Positions 56,388 through 64,000 of a stretch of 64,000 bases of DNA are shown here, in pieces. The DNA is from JAHDFB01 sp965658745. GTDB taxonomy: Bacteria > Bacteroidota > Bacteroidia > Chitinophagales > Saprospiraceae. The notes below the pieces were generated by a model. The model ran no database searches, was not told where the DNA came from, and was given only the letters and a program-made list of their open reading frames with translations. How positions within the stretch are numbered: the first letter of the stretch is position 1; every line of letters begins with the position of its first letter. Location: positions 1 to 64,000 of the forward strand of contig CBFHTK010000001.1 of NCBI GenBank assembly GCA_965658745.1. The letters run 5' to 3'. The position numbers and the translations under genes were made by a program.

Positions 56388-56858
56388 ATGAAAGATCCGA
56401 AAGCATTAAATGATGTCGCTCAATTCCATAAAACGTTTAACCTTCCGATTCTAGATGAACCGCAAATACCCTCAAAGGAAAGATGGGAGCTAAGATTATC
56501 ATTGATAGAGGAAGAGTTGCAGGAACTGCGAGACGCGATTGAAGCTGATGATCTCGTAGAAGTTGCAGATGCTTTTTGTGATATTCAGTATGTTCTTTCA
56601 GGTGCAATCTTGGAATTTGGTCTTGCGGATAAATTTGATGCTTTATTTTCTGAAGTACAAAGATCTAATATGAGTAAAGCATGCGATTCGATGGAAGATG
56701 CAATAGCTACTCAGAAGAAATACAAAGACGAGCAAGGTGTTGAGTCTTATGTCAAACAAGTTGGAGAGGAATATCTAGTTTATCGTTCAAGCGATTCAAA
56801 GGTATTGAAGTCCGTCAACTACTCACCAGCCGACATTAAAGGAATGCTAAAGAAGTAG
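56388..56858 (+). CDS. MazG-like nucleoside triphosphate pyrophosphohydrolase
   Basis: 156 residues from MKDPKALND. The all-alpha NTP-PPase core has EEELQELRDAIEADDLVEVADAFCDIQYV, in which the Glu pairs (EExxE) and the ExxDAxxD helix bind Mg2+. A C-terminal part (YRSSDSKVLKSVNYSPAD) is typical of the phage/Bacteroidota HisE-like branch. It hydrolyses NTPs to NMP and PPi, likely for house-cleaning. The frame is open back to 56229 but that part overlaps the divergent gene. Confidence 0.88.
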   Translation: MKDPKALNDVAQFHKTFNLPILDEPQIPSKERWELRLSLIEEELQELRDAIEADDLVEVADAFCDIQYVLSGAILEFGLADKFDALFSEVQRSNMSKACDSMEDAIATQKKYKDEQGVESYVKQVGEEYLVYRSSDSKVLKSVNYSPADIKGMLKK

Positions 56859-56859
56859 T

Positions 56860-57726
56860 CTATTCAGGATTTTGTAAATCGATAGAATTGATTATTACTT
56901 CATCCTCCAACTTCGCAGTATTCCATAGCGTTGAAATCACCAAAGCATCTTGTGGTGTGAACGCACCAGACATGCTGAATGACGGATTGGTAATATGTGG
57001 TTCGATAATCTTACTGATATACACTTCATCATGTAATATGTGCAGTAAGTATGTGCTATCGTTACCTGTAAGTTGTCCGATTCTTTCGGAGTAATCTGGA
57101 AGAAGTTTCAGTCCCAAAATTCCTTCGATTCCTTCTTTGTCAGTAAAGGGTTCAACAGACTCAAACATATCCGCATCTATGTATTTCGATGTTTTATCGG
57201 ATAAGAATAGTGCTTCCTTCCCATCTACTGCAACATTACCCCAATAAGCCATTTCCACAGATGGAAACATCGTTCTAAAGTCTTCAGAGTTTATAGCTTT
57301 TAAAACATCAGATTTCTTTTCTGAATCTACCAAGCCAATCATCGAATTAGATTTGAAAGGTTTTTCTTTGTCTGGATACGTGAGATAAGTGTGTAAATAT
57401 TCTCGAATTTCACTTTGTTGAGATTTAGGAACAGCATAAACTAATAACAAATCGCGACTCCAAGTTGCAAGCTGTCGAGTTGTCATAGTATCTGTATATT
57501 CTACAAGTGGTATTTCTACAATGTCACCAGCTATAAATGGTACTACAGTTTCGGGATATGGAACAATCTTTTTGAAACGCTGTGTCAAAACTTCGACAGA
57601 AGCTGACTGCGAACTGCCTTCTGGAATAGTCACCGTGAGCTTTGTTCCACCTTTATTCTGTAAACTAGGAGATGTGCAAGCGCTAAGAATTATTAATGCA
57701 CAAATAGCTAAAAAAGCATGTCTCAT
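56860..57726 (-). CDS. Lipoprotein of unknown function
   Basis: 288 residues with a clear lipobox, LSAC (Cys16). No family recognised. The body alternates strands and helices (ETVVPFIAGDIVEIPLVEY, LLLVYAVPKSQQSEIREYL, SMSGAFTPQDALVISTLW), with no obvious catalytic motif. The stop is 2 bases from the MazG-like stop on the other strand. It is followed on its own strand upstream by an unrelated yjjG gene 66 bases away. Confidence 0.75.
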   Translation of the reverse strand: MRHAFLAICALIILSACTSPSLQNKGGTKLTVTIPEGSSQSASVEVLTQRFKKIVPYPETVVPFIAGDIVEIPLVEYTDTMTTRQLATWSRDLLLVYAVPKSQQSEIREYLHTYLTYPDKEKPFKSNSMIGLVDSEKKSDVLKAINSEDFRTMFPSVEMAYWGNVAVDGKEALFLSDKTSKYIDADMFESVEPFTDKEGIEGILGLKLLPDYSERIGQLTGNDSTYLLHILHDEVYISKIIEPHITNPSFSMSGAFTPQDALVISTLWNTAKLEDEVIINSIDLQNPE

Positions 57727-57791
57727 TACTAATTATTTTATTTGATTTGTCACTAAAGGTTTTACCTGTAAACCAGCAAACTTTGTGTAAA

Positions 57792-58466
57792 TTATAAAAT
57801 CTGTTTCAACTCATGTAACGAACTTATCTGATAATCACTTTCTATTTGGTCATACTTCTGACTGGGATCAAAAAGGCACGTATTGAATCCAAATTCTCGT
57901 CCTCCTAGAATATCACTATGTGGATTGTCACCTATCACAATTACTTGCTCTTTCGGTGGACAATCGACATTCTCCCAAGCAAATTGAAAGTATCTGGAAT
58001 CGGGCTTCGCAAGACCTATTTCGTCGGATACGACAATCGAATCAAATAAATGATCGATCTCAGCTGCCATTAATCTGGGACGCTGAACCTCCTTTAGACC
58101 GTTTGTTATTGCTGATAGACTATAGTTGGGATGTAGGTAATCTAGAATTTCTTCTGCACCATTCATAAATCGCTTATTTTCCACAAGCAATCTTAAATAT
58201 TTCCGATTCATCATCAGCCCATCTAGCTTGATTCCATAGTGCTCTGCAGTATTTTCAAATCTAGATCTCCTCAAGGTCATCGAGTCTATCACACCTCTTT
58301 CAAATAAATGCCAGGCTGTCTGATTATGCTCATGATAAACATCCAAGAACGAATTATCGTAAGGTACATTCAACACTTCTGCAAATGACTTTAGAGCCTC
58401 ATTCGAAGCCGCTGTGAAATCAAAGAGCGTATTGTCCAAATCAAAGAAAACGTGTGTTATTTTCAT
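57792..58466 (-). CDS. yjjG: HAD-family pyrimidine nucleotidase (YjjG-like)
   Basis: 224 residues. HAD motif I is FFDLDNTLFDF (Asp9, Asp11), motif II is SAITNG, and motifs III and IV are in GLAKPD and VVIGDNPHSDILGG. YjjG-type enzymes dephosphorylate noncanonical nucleoside monophosphates. It lies 4 bases after the stop of the large BNR-repeat gene and is likely in one transcript with it. Confidence 0.85.
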   Translation of the reverse strand: MKITHVFFDLDNTLFDFTAASNEALKSFAEVLNVPYDNSFLDVYHEHNQTAWHLFERGVIDSMTLRRSRFENTAEHYGIKLDGLMMNRKYLRLLVENKRFMNGAEEILDYLHPNYSLSAITNGLKEVQRPRLMAAEIDHLFDSIVVSDEIGLAKPDSRYFQFAWENVDCPPKEQVIVIGDNPHSDILGGREFGFNTCLFDPSQKYDQIESDYQISSLHELKQIL

Positions 58467-58470
58467 TACT

Positions 58471-61338
58471 TTAATTTAATTCTATACTTGTAATGGTAGT
58501 TTGCTTACTATCTGAGAATTCTAGCGTGTACTTACCTTCAACGAGATAATACTGTCCGTTCTCTTTAGCTTCAAATTTCTCTTTCTGATCAAGACTCTTG
58601 CGAAATTCCTTTTCCATTTCCTCATCCCATGTGTAGTCAAAACTATAATCTTGAAATCCTGCTTTTACAACCCAAGAGTCTTTCCTGATTATTGTGCCAT
58701 CTTCCGCCTTCAATGTAACATCTAGAGTGGCACCCTCAGGGTGATAAACGTATAACTTGCTTTCTGGTTCGTTGAATTTTCTTAACCAATTCTTATTACC
58801 CCAGCTATCTCTTACTCTTCCTTTGAGCTCTTCTTGTACGACCAACTCATCACTCTTTCCTTGCACACTATAAATAGGCTCAAGATCTAACTTGTAAATT
58901 GAACGACCGTGCGTACCAATTAAAAGATCTTTCTCCCGTTCTTGGATGACAAGGTCATGCACAGCAACTAAGGGAATTGAATTAGAAAGTATGCTAAAAG
59001 AAGCTCCATCAAAGGTCGATATGTAAGTTCCATGATCCGTTCCTACATAGAGTATACTTTCGAACATCGGGTCTTCCAAAATAACATTTACTGGTTCTAA
59101 TGGAAGATCAAGTCCTATTTTTCTCCAAGTTTTACCTCGATCATCAGAAACGTAAACCATGGATTCAAAATTATCCCATCGGTAACCGTTTAAACTGAGA
59201 AATACTCTATCCAAATTGTGTGAGCTTGCCTGAATCCTACTTACCCAAAACTCGCCTGGCAAGCCAGCTGTTAGATCAATCCATGTTGCACCTCCATCAT
59301 CAGTTCGATAGACCATTCCGTCGTCACTACCAGTGTATATCAAACCAAATTTCAAAGGAGATTCCGAAAAACTGGTCAATGTTCCATAAGCGACGTCTCC
59401 CTTTCTACCTCCTCGAGTCAAATCTCCTGAAATAGCAACAAAGTCATTTCCCTGATTCATTGATCTCATTAACTTATTTGCACCCATATACAGGATATCT
59501 TGATTATGGCTCGATAATCCTACTGGCGTTTGCCAATTCCATCGATAGGGGCTATCACCTAATTCATGGCTTGGAGTAACATATTTTCTCTCACCAGTAT
59601 TTAGGTTGATTCGGTAGTAGTTTCCAAACTGAAACCCTGTGTAAACAGTTTTATTGGTCCTCGTATCGACTGCTATTTGCATTCCGTCACCTCCCATTAT
59701 TGATTTATAAGGATATTGACCTGACTGATGCCATCTTATGCTTTCTTCGTATTGATTTGAACCATACCAAACTCCATTATCTTGTAACCCACCAAACACG
59801 TTATATGGCTCGGCATTGTCAACTTGTATCGCGTAGAATTGTCCTACAGATGGATTGTTACATTTGAACCAATTTTCGCCACCATCATATGAAATATTGA
59901 TACCTCCGTCGTTTCCGTTGATAAGATGAAGGTGATTTTTTGGGTTAACCCAAAGAGCATGGTGGTCAGCATGAACATTAGCTTTATTCATGTTTTCAAA
60001 TGTCTTACCACCATCATCTGAACTTAGAATAGGGACACCTGCGATATATACGACATCAGGATTACTAGGCGCAGCTTCCACAAGTCCGAAATAGTAACCG
60101 TAACTATTATAAACTCTGTCAAGATACTCATCGTGGGTCTTAGTCCACGTTTGACCTTGATCATTACTTATGTAGAGTTCTGCTCCCTTTACCGGAGTAT
60201 CGAACAAGAGCCTGTTGGCGTCTTCAAGATAGGTCGCTAGATCAGCTACTTTAACCTTTCCAGTCTTGATATCTTCAGTGACTCCTTCGCTTGTATACTT
60301 TTCCGGAAAGTAGTTGGATCTCAAGTATTTTTCAACCTTGTCGGAATCTAACTTAAGAAAGTCTTCTTTAGACATTGACTTTAGTTGATCCTTTGTGATC
60401 TGATCTGTCTTGCTTTCTTTTTCTTCAGGTTCTCTTCTGTCGTAGTTATCGACAAGCGCATACAATAAAGACTGGTCACCTTGATATGCCATTGACAAAC
60501 CAATCCTACCTGTTCCTTCTGTATGCGGAAAGCCATTCTTGTTATCTAGCAGATTTGACCAGGTTTTTCCTCCATCAGTAGTTTTATAGATAGAAGATTC
60601 AAGTCCAGATTCTGTAAAGTCCCAAGCTCTTCTAGTTCTTTGCCAAGAACTTGCATATAATGTTTCAGGATCCTTTGGATCCATGATGCATTCAACTATT
60701 CCAGTTTTTTCAGAAATACTCAATACTTTTTCCCAAGATTCACCAGAATTTGTTGTTTTGAATAAACCCCGTTCTTGATTATCGGAATATAAATGTCCCA
60801 ACGCAGCAACATAAACTGTCTCTGGTGACGTCGGATGAATAATTACCCGTCCAATATGATGCGAATCTTCAAGGCCTTTGAAACTCCAAGTTTTTCCATC
60901 ATCACTTGAATGAAACATTCCTACACCTGCGTATGACGAACGACTTGAATTCACTTCACCAGTTCCCAACCAAATCTCATTCGTCTCCCAGTTAATATCA
61001 AAAGCACCTATGGTCATGACCATTTCTTGATCAAATAGAGGTTCAAAACTTGCGCCATTATTGATTGTTTTCCAGAGACCTCCAGAAGCATAGGCTACAT
61101 AGAATATATGATGATCTTTGGGGTTGACTTTTAAGTCCACTACACGACCACTCATGACTGTAGGTCCTATGTTCTTGGCATTGAGGCCGCCAAAAGGACT
61201 CATCTTGGCTTTTGAAAGCTTTTCTTGAGCAGAATTTACTCTTTTACCAGATTCTGTTGCAGGTATTTCATTTTGGGCGAAAGCCCCACTCATGACAAAG
61301 ACTAATAGGAATGTGCAGATGGATTTCATAAAGTTCAT
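58471..61338 (-). CDS. Secreted BNR/VPS10-type beta-propeller protein
   Basis: 955 residues from MNFMKS (Met at 61329 is an alternative). A signal peptide ends GAFAQ. The body is a run of BNR/Asp-box repeats (SSDDGKTWS, TTNSGESWEK, TTDGGKTWS, SNDQGQTWT, SDDGGKTF, SYDGGENWF, TDDGGATW, SDDRGKTW), as in sortilin/VPS10-like and glycosidase propellers. A helical insertion (about 300-370) splits the repeats. There is no T9SS domain; the last 80 residues are charged. It is widespread in Bacteroidota, of unknown function. Confidence 0.87.
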   Translation of the reverse strand: MNFMKSICTFLLVFVMSGAFAQNEIPATESGKRVNSAQEKLSKAKMSPFGGLNAKNIGPTVMSGRVVDLKVNPKDHHIFYVAYASGGLWKTINNGASFEPLFDQEMVMTIGAFDINWETNEIWLGTGEVNSSRSSYAGVGMFHSSDDGKTWSFKGLEDSHHIGRVIIHPTSPETVYVAALGHLYSDNQERGLFKTTNSGESWEKVLSISEKTGIVECIMDPKDPETLYASSWQRTRRAWDFTESGLESSIYKTTDGGKTWSNLLDNKNGFPHTEGTGRIGLSMAYQGDQSLLYALVDNYDRREPEEKESKTDQITKDQLKSMSKEDFLKLDSDKVEKYLRSNYFPEKYTSEGVTEDIKTGKVKVADLATYLEDANRLLFDTPVKGAELYISNDQGQTWTKTHDEYLDRVYNSYGYYFGLVEAAPSNPDVVYIAGVPILSSDDGGKTFENMNKANVHADHHALWVNPKNHLHLINGNDGGINISYDGGENWFKCNNPSVGQFYAIQVDNAEPYNVFGGLQDNGVWYGSNQYEESIRWHQSGQYPYKSIMGGDGMQIAVDTRTNKTVYTGFQFGNYYRINLNTGERKYVTPSHELGDSPYRWNWQTPVGLSSHNQDILYMGANKLMRSMNQGNDFVAISGDLTRGGRKGDVAYGTLTSFSESPLKFGLIYTGSDDGMVYRTDDGGATWIDLTAGLPGEFWVSRIQASSHNLDRVFLSLNGYRWDNFESMVYVSDDRGKTWRKIGLDLPLEPVNVILEDPMFESILYVGTDHGTYISTFDGASFSILSNSIPLVAVHDLVIQEREKDLLIGTHGRSIYKLDLEPIYSVQGKSDELVVQEELKGRVRDSWGNKNWLRKFNEPESKLYVYHPEGATLDVTLKAEDGTIIRKDSWVVKAGFQDYSFDYTWDEEMEKEFRKSLDQKEKFEAKENGQYYLVEGKYTLEFSDSKQTTITSIELN

Positions 61339-61486
61339 ATTTCTTGCGAAAGTACAAATTCGATACGAATTTAGAACTGCTAAAAATGCCATTTACCTAT
61401 TTAGACTGGTTTTTGTCTTGTCCGATAGATGCGAAACTTGAAGGCATTTGTTAGATTATTTAATACTTTTGAGAAAAGCATTTCTC

Positions 61487-61852
61487 ATGAAGACTATCAC
61501 TATATATCATAATCCACGGTGTGGAAAATCTCGAGCTGGTCTAGCTATTGCAGAAGAATTAGCAGAAACAGTTAAAGTACGTCATTACCTAAAAGCGGAA
61601 CTAAGTTTAGTAGAACTTAAAAAGATTTTAAAACAACTAGATTATTCGCCCTTAGAACTCGTGAGGAAAAATGAGTCGGATTGGAAAACAGAATATAAAA
61701 ATCGAGATTTAACTGATGAAGAAGTAGCGCAAGCTATGATCGCAAATCCTAAATTAATTGAGAGACCTATTCTTGTGATAGGAGAACATGCAATAGTTGG
61801 TAGACCTACTGAGAATATCGAACCATGGATCAAATCGATGTTTTCGAAATGA
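61487..61852 (+). CDS. ArsC/Spx family glutaredoxin-like protein (arsenate reductase)
   Basis: 121 residues from MKTITIYHNPRC. Cys12 in NPRCGKSRAG is the arsenate-reductase nucleophile, followed by the VRHYLKAELS strand and the conserved NPKLIERPILV (Arg for substrate). Reduces arsenate with glutathione or similar thiols, or acts as a stress regulator. No other ars genes are present nearby, so the arsenic role is not certain. The upstream TTG at 61448 is not needed. Confidence 0.88.
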   Translation: MKTITIYHNPRCGKSRAGLAIAEELAETVKVRHYLKAELSLVELKKILKQLDYSPLELVRKNESDWKTEYKNRDLTDEEVAQAMIANPKLIERPILVIGEHAIVGRPTENIEPWIKSMFSK

Positions 61853-61917
61853 TCAATACTAATTAATTCAAAACAATTACACCATCAAACTTATAGCAGT
61901 TAATCAAGGCTAATTCT

Positions 61918-63060
61918 GTGAAAAAAATAGATGTAATAATTATCGGTGGTGGTCTAGCAGGTCTAACTGCAGCGATTCATCTAAGAATTCAGGGATTCGA
62001 GATACAAGTTGTAGAGCCCAACCCATATCCAAAGCATAAAGTTTGCGGTGAGTATATATCCAATGAGGTAAAACCTTACTTAGCTTCACTAGGTATTGAC
62101 GTACATGGAGCTGGTGCAAAAGACATTAAAAGGTTCCAACTTACAAATACAAAAAACAAATCAATCGAAGCAGAATTACCACTTGGAGGCTTTGGCATCA
62201 GTCGCTATACACTTGACAAGCTAATGGCTGACCGTGCAATTCAGCTCGGTGTCGAGCTAATACATGATAAAGTCACTAATGTCACTTACGGTATTAATAG
62301 TTTTAAAGTAGAACTTAATAAAAGTAGTTCTCCATTAATCTCAACTTTGGTAGTAGGCGCATATGGAAAACGGAGCACCTTAGATAAGAATCTAGGTAGA
62401 CGATTTATCAAAGAGCGCACTCCTTGGATTGGAGTCAAGAGCCACTATGAAAGTACTTTTCCTGAAGATCTAGTTTCTCTTAACCATTTTGAAGGAGGCT
62501 ACTGCGGCTTATCAAATGTTGAAAACCAGAGAGTTAACGCCTGTTACCTAATTCATCAATCTACCTTTCAAAAATATCGAAATATTGAAGATGTTCAGAA
62601 CAAAGCTTTGTCTGCTAATCCATTCATGGCTGAGTTCTATGCTTCTTCAAAAATGCTATTTGACAAACCTCTCAGCATCAGTCAAATATACTTTGGCAAA
62701 AGAGATTTAGTCTATAATCACATTTTGATGATCGGAGACACAGGTGGAATGATACATCCATTGGCAGGTAATGGGATGGCCATTGCTATACATTCTGCAA
62801 AATTAGCCTCTGAATCACTTTCGCTATACTTAGAAGGTAAGATGAGTAAAGTGGAGATGGAAAATAAATATGCAGTAGAAAGAAAAAAAGCTTTTGCCAA
62901 AAGGATTCGTGCTGGAGCGTATATACAATCTCTCTTTGAGAAGCAGAAAGTAAGTCATCAATTAATGCAGCTTGTTCATTACGTCCCTTTTATAATTCCT
63001 TCCATCATTCGTCTCACGCATGGTAAACCAATAAGCACTTTGGATAAATCCAAAAATTGA
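61918..63060 (+). CDS. FAD-dependent oxidoreductase (geranylgeranyl-reductase/UbiH-like)
   Basis: 380 residues with GTG start. The N-terminal GGGLAGL (10-16) binds FAD, and GDTGGMIHPLAGNGM is the second FAD/C-terminal motif of flavin monooxygenases and geranylgeranyl reductases. First of three closely spaced genes leading to a type III polyketide synthase, so it may oxidise or reduce the polyketide ring or chain. The spacing to the next gene is 26 bases. Confidence 0.87.
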   Translation: MKKIDVIIIGGGLAGLTAAIHLRIQGFEIQVVEPNPYPKHKVCGEYISNEVKPYLASLGIDVHGAGAKDIKRFQLTNTKNKSIEAELPLGGFGISRYTLDKLMADRAIQLGVELIHDKVTNVTYGINSFKVELNKSSSPLISTLVVGAYGKRSTLDKNLGRRFIKERTPWIGVKSHYESTFPEDLVSLNHFEGGYCGLSNVENQRVNACYLIHQSTFQKYRNIEDVQNKALSANPFMAEFYASSKMLFDKPLSISQIYFGKRDLVYNHILMIGDTGGMIHPLAGNGMAIAIHSAKLASESLSLYLEGKMSKVEMENKYAVERKKAFAKRIRAGAYIQSLFEKQKVSHQLMQLVHYVPFIIPSIIRLTHGKPISTLDKSKN

Positions 63061-63086
63061 TGTAATATAGCACAAATTAAAAGTGT

Positions 63087-63806
63087 ATGTTCCCAGATAC
63101 CAGTGTAAGAACTGATGAAGAAGAAGAGATGGATGATTTCAGTTTGGCTGGAGAATCATTTGGTCAAGTGCTAGATAATATTGCATCGATAAACAGATGG
63201 CTTGGAGGAAACACCGCCACGATATCAGCTCTGAATAAGCTTATAAAAGAACAATCATTCGATGAGATAAATATCATTGATGCTGGATGCGGTGGAGGAG
63301 ACATGTGCCGAGAAATTGCAAAATGGGGTAGAAGAGTTGGCCAAAAAACTAAAGTAATAGGAATAGATGCGAATGCTTATGCTCTAGAACATGCAGCCAA
63401 GAAATCTTTAAAATATCCAGAGATTTCTTATGAAGTTGTCGATATCTTTTCAGACAAGTTTTTAGATATTCCATGTGACGTTTTAGTTTGTACCTTGACG
63501 CTACATCATTTCAAAGATCCTGAGATAGTCAATTGGCTAACTGCCTGCATTGACAATGGAGTAATTGTAATCGTCAATGATTTGCATAGAAGTGGTTTAG
63601 CTTATCGACTCTTCCAACTTGTGGCATTCGTTTTTAGACTAGATAGAATGAACAGAGATGACGGTCTAATTTCAATACTCCGTGGTTTCAAGAGAGAGGA
63701 TCTAGAAAAATATACAAATTCGATAAAGGAAAACATAGAGAATATAGAATACTCAATCCAATGGAAATGGGCATTTCGCTACCTATGGCAAATAAGAAAA
63801 ATATGA
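63087..63806 (+). CDS. Class I SAM-dependent methyltransferase
   Basis: 239 residues. Motif I is IIDAGCGGGDM (64-74), followed by VIGIDANAYAL and, later, CTLTLHHFKD, the standard SAM fold order. The final part has hydrophobic helices (YRLFQLVAFVFRL). Its stop overlaps the next start by four bases (ATGA), so it is coupled to the polyketide synthase and likely methylates its product. Confidence 0.9.
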   Translation: MFPDTSVRTDEEEEMDDFSLAGESFGQVLDNIASINRWLGGNTATISALNKLIKEQSFDEINIIDAGCGGGDMCREIAKWGRRVGQKTKVIGIDANAYALEHAAKKSLKYPEISYEVVDIFSDKFLDIPCDVLVCTLTLHHFKDPEIVNWLTACIDNGVIVIVNDLHRSGLAYRLFQLVAFVFRLDRMNRDDGLISILRGFKREDLEKYTNSIKENIENIEYSIQWKWAFRYLWQIRKI

Positions 63807-64000
63807 GCGTACGAATAAAAACAGTAGCTAAAAGTCTACCGCAGTATACTAGGAAAACTAGTGAAATCATGCCTTTTCTTGATGTCTGGTTGGATGGGCA
63901 AGAGGAGCGCTTTGCGAGAAAAGTCAAGAAGATCTTTGAGAATGCTGCTGTTGACCAGAGATATTCAATCATGTCACCAGAGGAAGTCTTTACGCATACG
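63803..64000 (+). CDS. Type III polyketide synthase, N-terminal part (cut by window end)
   Basis: 66 codons are visible. The start MSVRIKTVAKSLPQYTRKT followed by VWLDGQEERFARKVKKI and VDQRYSIMSPEEV matches the N-terminal helices and strand of chalcone/stilbene-synthase-like enzymes of Bacteroidota (thiolase fold). The catalytic Cys and His lie beyond the window. Such enzymes build aromatic or pyrone rings from malonyl-CoA and a fatty acyl starter. It is the third gene of the flavoprotein-methyltransferase-T3PKS set. Confidence 0.75.
   Translation, partial: MSVRIKTVAKSLPQYTRKTSEIMPFLDVWLDGQEERFARKVKKIFENAAVDQRYSIMSPEEVFTHT

Noticed and set aside
58471..61338. Sialidase call for the BNR-repeat protein
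   Set aside because: Asp-box repeats alone are not specific; the FRIP motif and catalytic Arg triad of sialidases were not seen.

Overview
The window looks like the chromosome of a low-GC, probably marine or otherwise saline-water member of the Bacteroidota. Supporting signs are at least six secreted proteins ending in a type IX secretion (T9SS) sorting domain, several matches to the Bacteroidota -7 promoter box TAnnTTTG, many Cys-lipoproteins, the short-chain type threonine dehydrogenase paired with Kbl, and sodium-linked machinery (an OadGAB decarboxylase pump and a Na/Pi cotransporter). The exact family cannot be fixed from the sequence alone. There are no plasmid, phage, transposon or CRISPR signatures; this is mainly housekeeping and secretome DNA.

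Layout. 1-5.5 kb: tail of a T9SS protein, an ABC-F ATPase, a tight trio (TIP30-like Rossmann protein, lipoprotein-type peptide deformylase, GNAT) and a di-heme peroxidase lipoprotein. 5.5-8.4 kb: RluA-type pseudouridine synthase, tRNA-Arg(UCG), and two decayed genes. 8.4-10.5 kb: threonine catabolism (tdh-kbl). 10.6-15.6 kb, minus strand: a T9SS protein, then a coupled set of a 701-residue unrecognised protein, an HsdR-N-like PD-(D/E)xK nuclease and a group II truncated hemoglobin, then a MORN-type lipoprotein. 15.8-20.1 kb: oadG-oadA-oadB-msrA and a ferredoxin. 20.2-25.3 kb: a nonsense-broken GNAT gene, mrp/apbC and a Nfu-type protein (Fe-S assembly), pyrF, a sterol-desaturase-type hydroxylase, and lysA broken by two stops. 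25.7-36 kb: DEDDh exonuclease/GIY-YIG fusion, NamZ-type muramidase, a giant PNGase F-like/LamG T9SS protein, a PBP1A gene split by one stop, and small DUF1304, DCC and DUF1573 proteins. 36-49.8 kb: a SprB-repeat adhesin with a CxxCH motif, CBM9 lipoprotein, thioesterases, choice-of-anchor-B T9SS protein, miaA, an acyltransferase, an asparaginase-type lipoprotein, DinB-like protein and another T9SS protein. 50-61.4 kb: Na/Pi cotransporter, TRAP-type binding protein coupled to a large FG-GAP/ASPIC lipoprotein, a MazG-like protein, YjjG nucleotidase and a large BNR-repeat protein. 61.4-64 kb: ArsC-like protein and the start of a type III polyketide cluster (flavoprotein, methyltransferase, T3PKS cut by the window end).

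Two themes stand out. First, five loci in 64 kb are disabled, three of them (GNAT, lysA, PBP1A) only by in-frame nonsense codons in otherwise intact frames; this suggests recent gene decay, and lysine auxotrophy if no second lysA exists. Second, the coupled 701-residue protein and HsdR-N-like nuclease is the best candidate for an undescribed system: the large protein shows faint, unverified resemblance to the skeleton of SF1 helicase-nucleases but no readable Walker A. Other unusual items are a lipoprotein-targeted peptide deformylase, an orphan TRAP binding lipoprotein, and the combination of CxxCH with SprB repeats in one T9SS protein.
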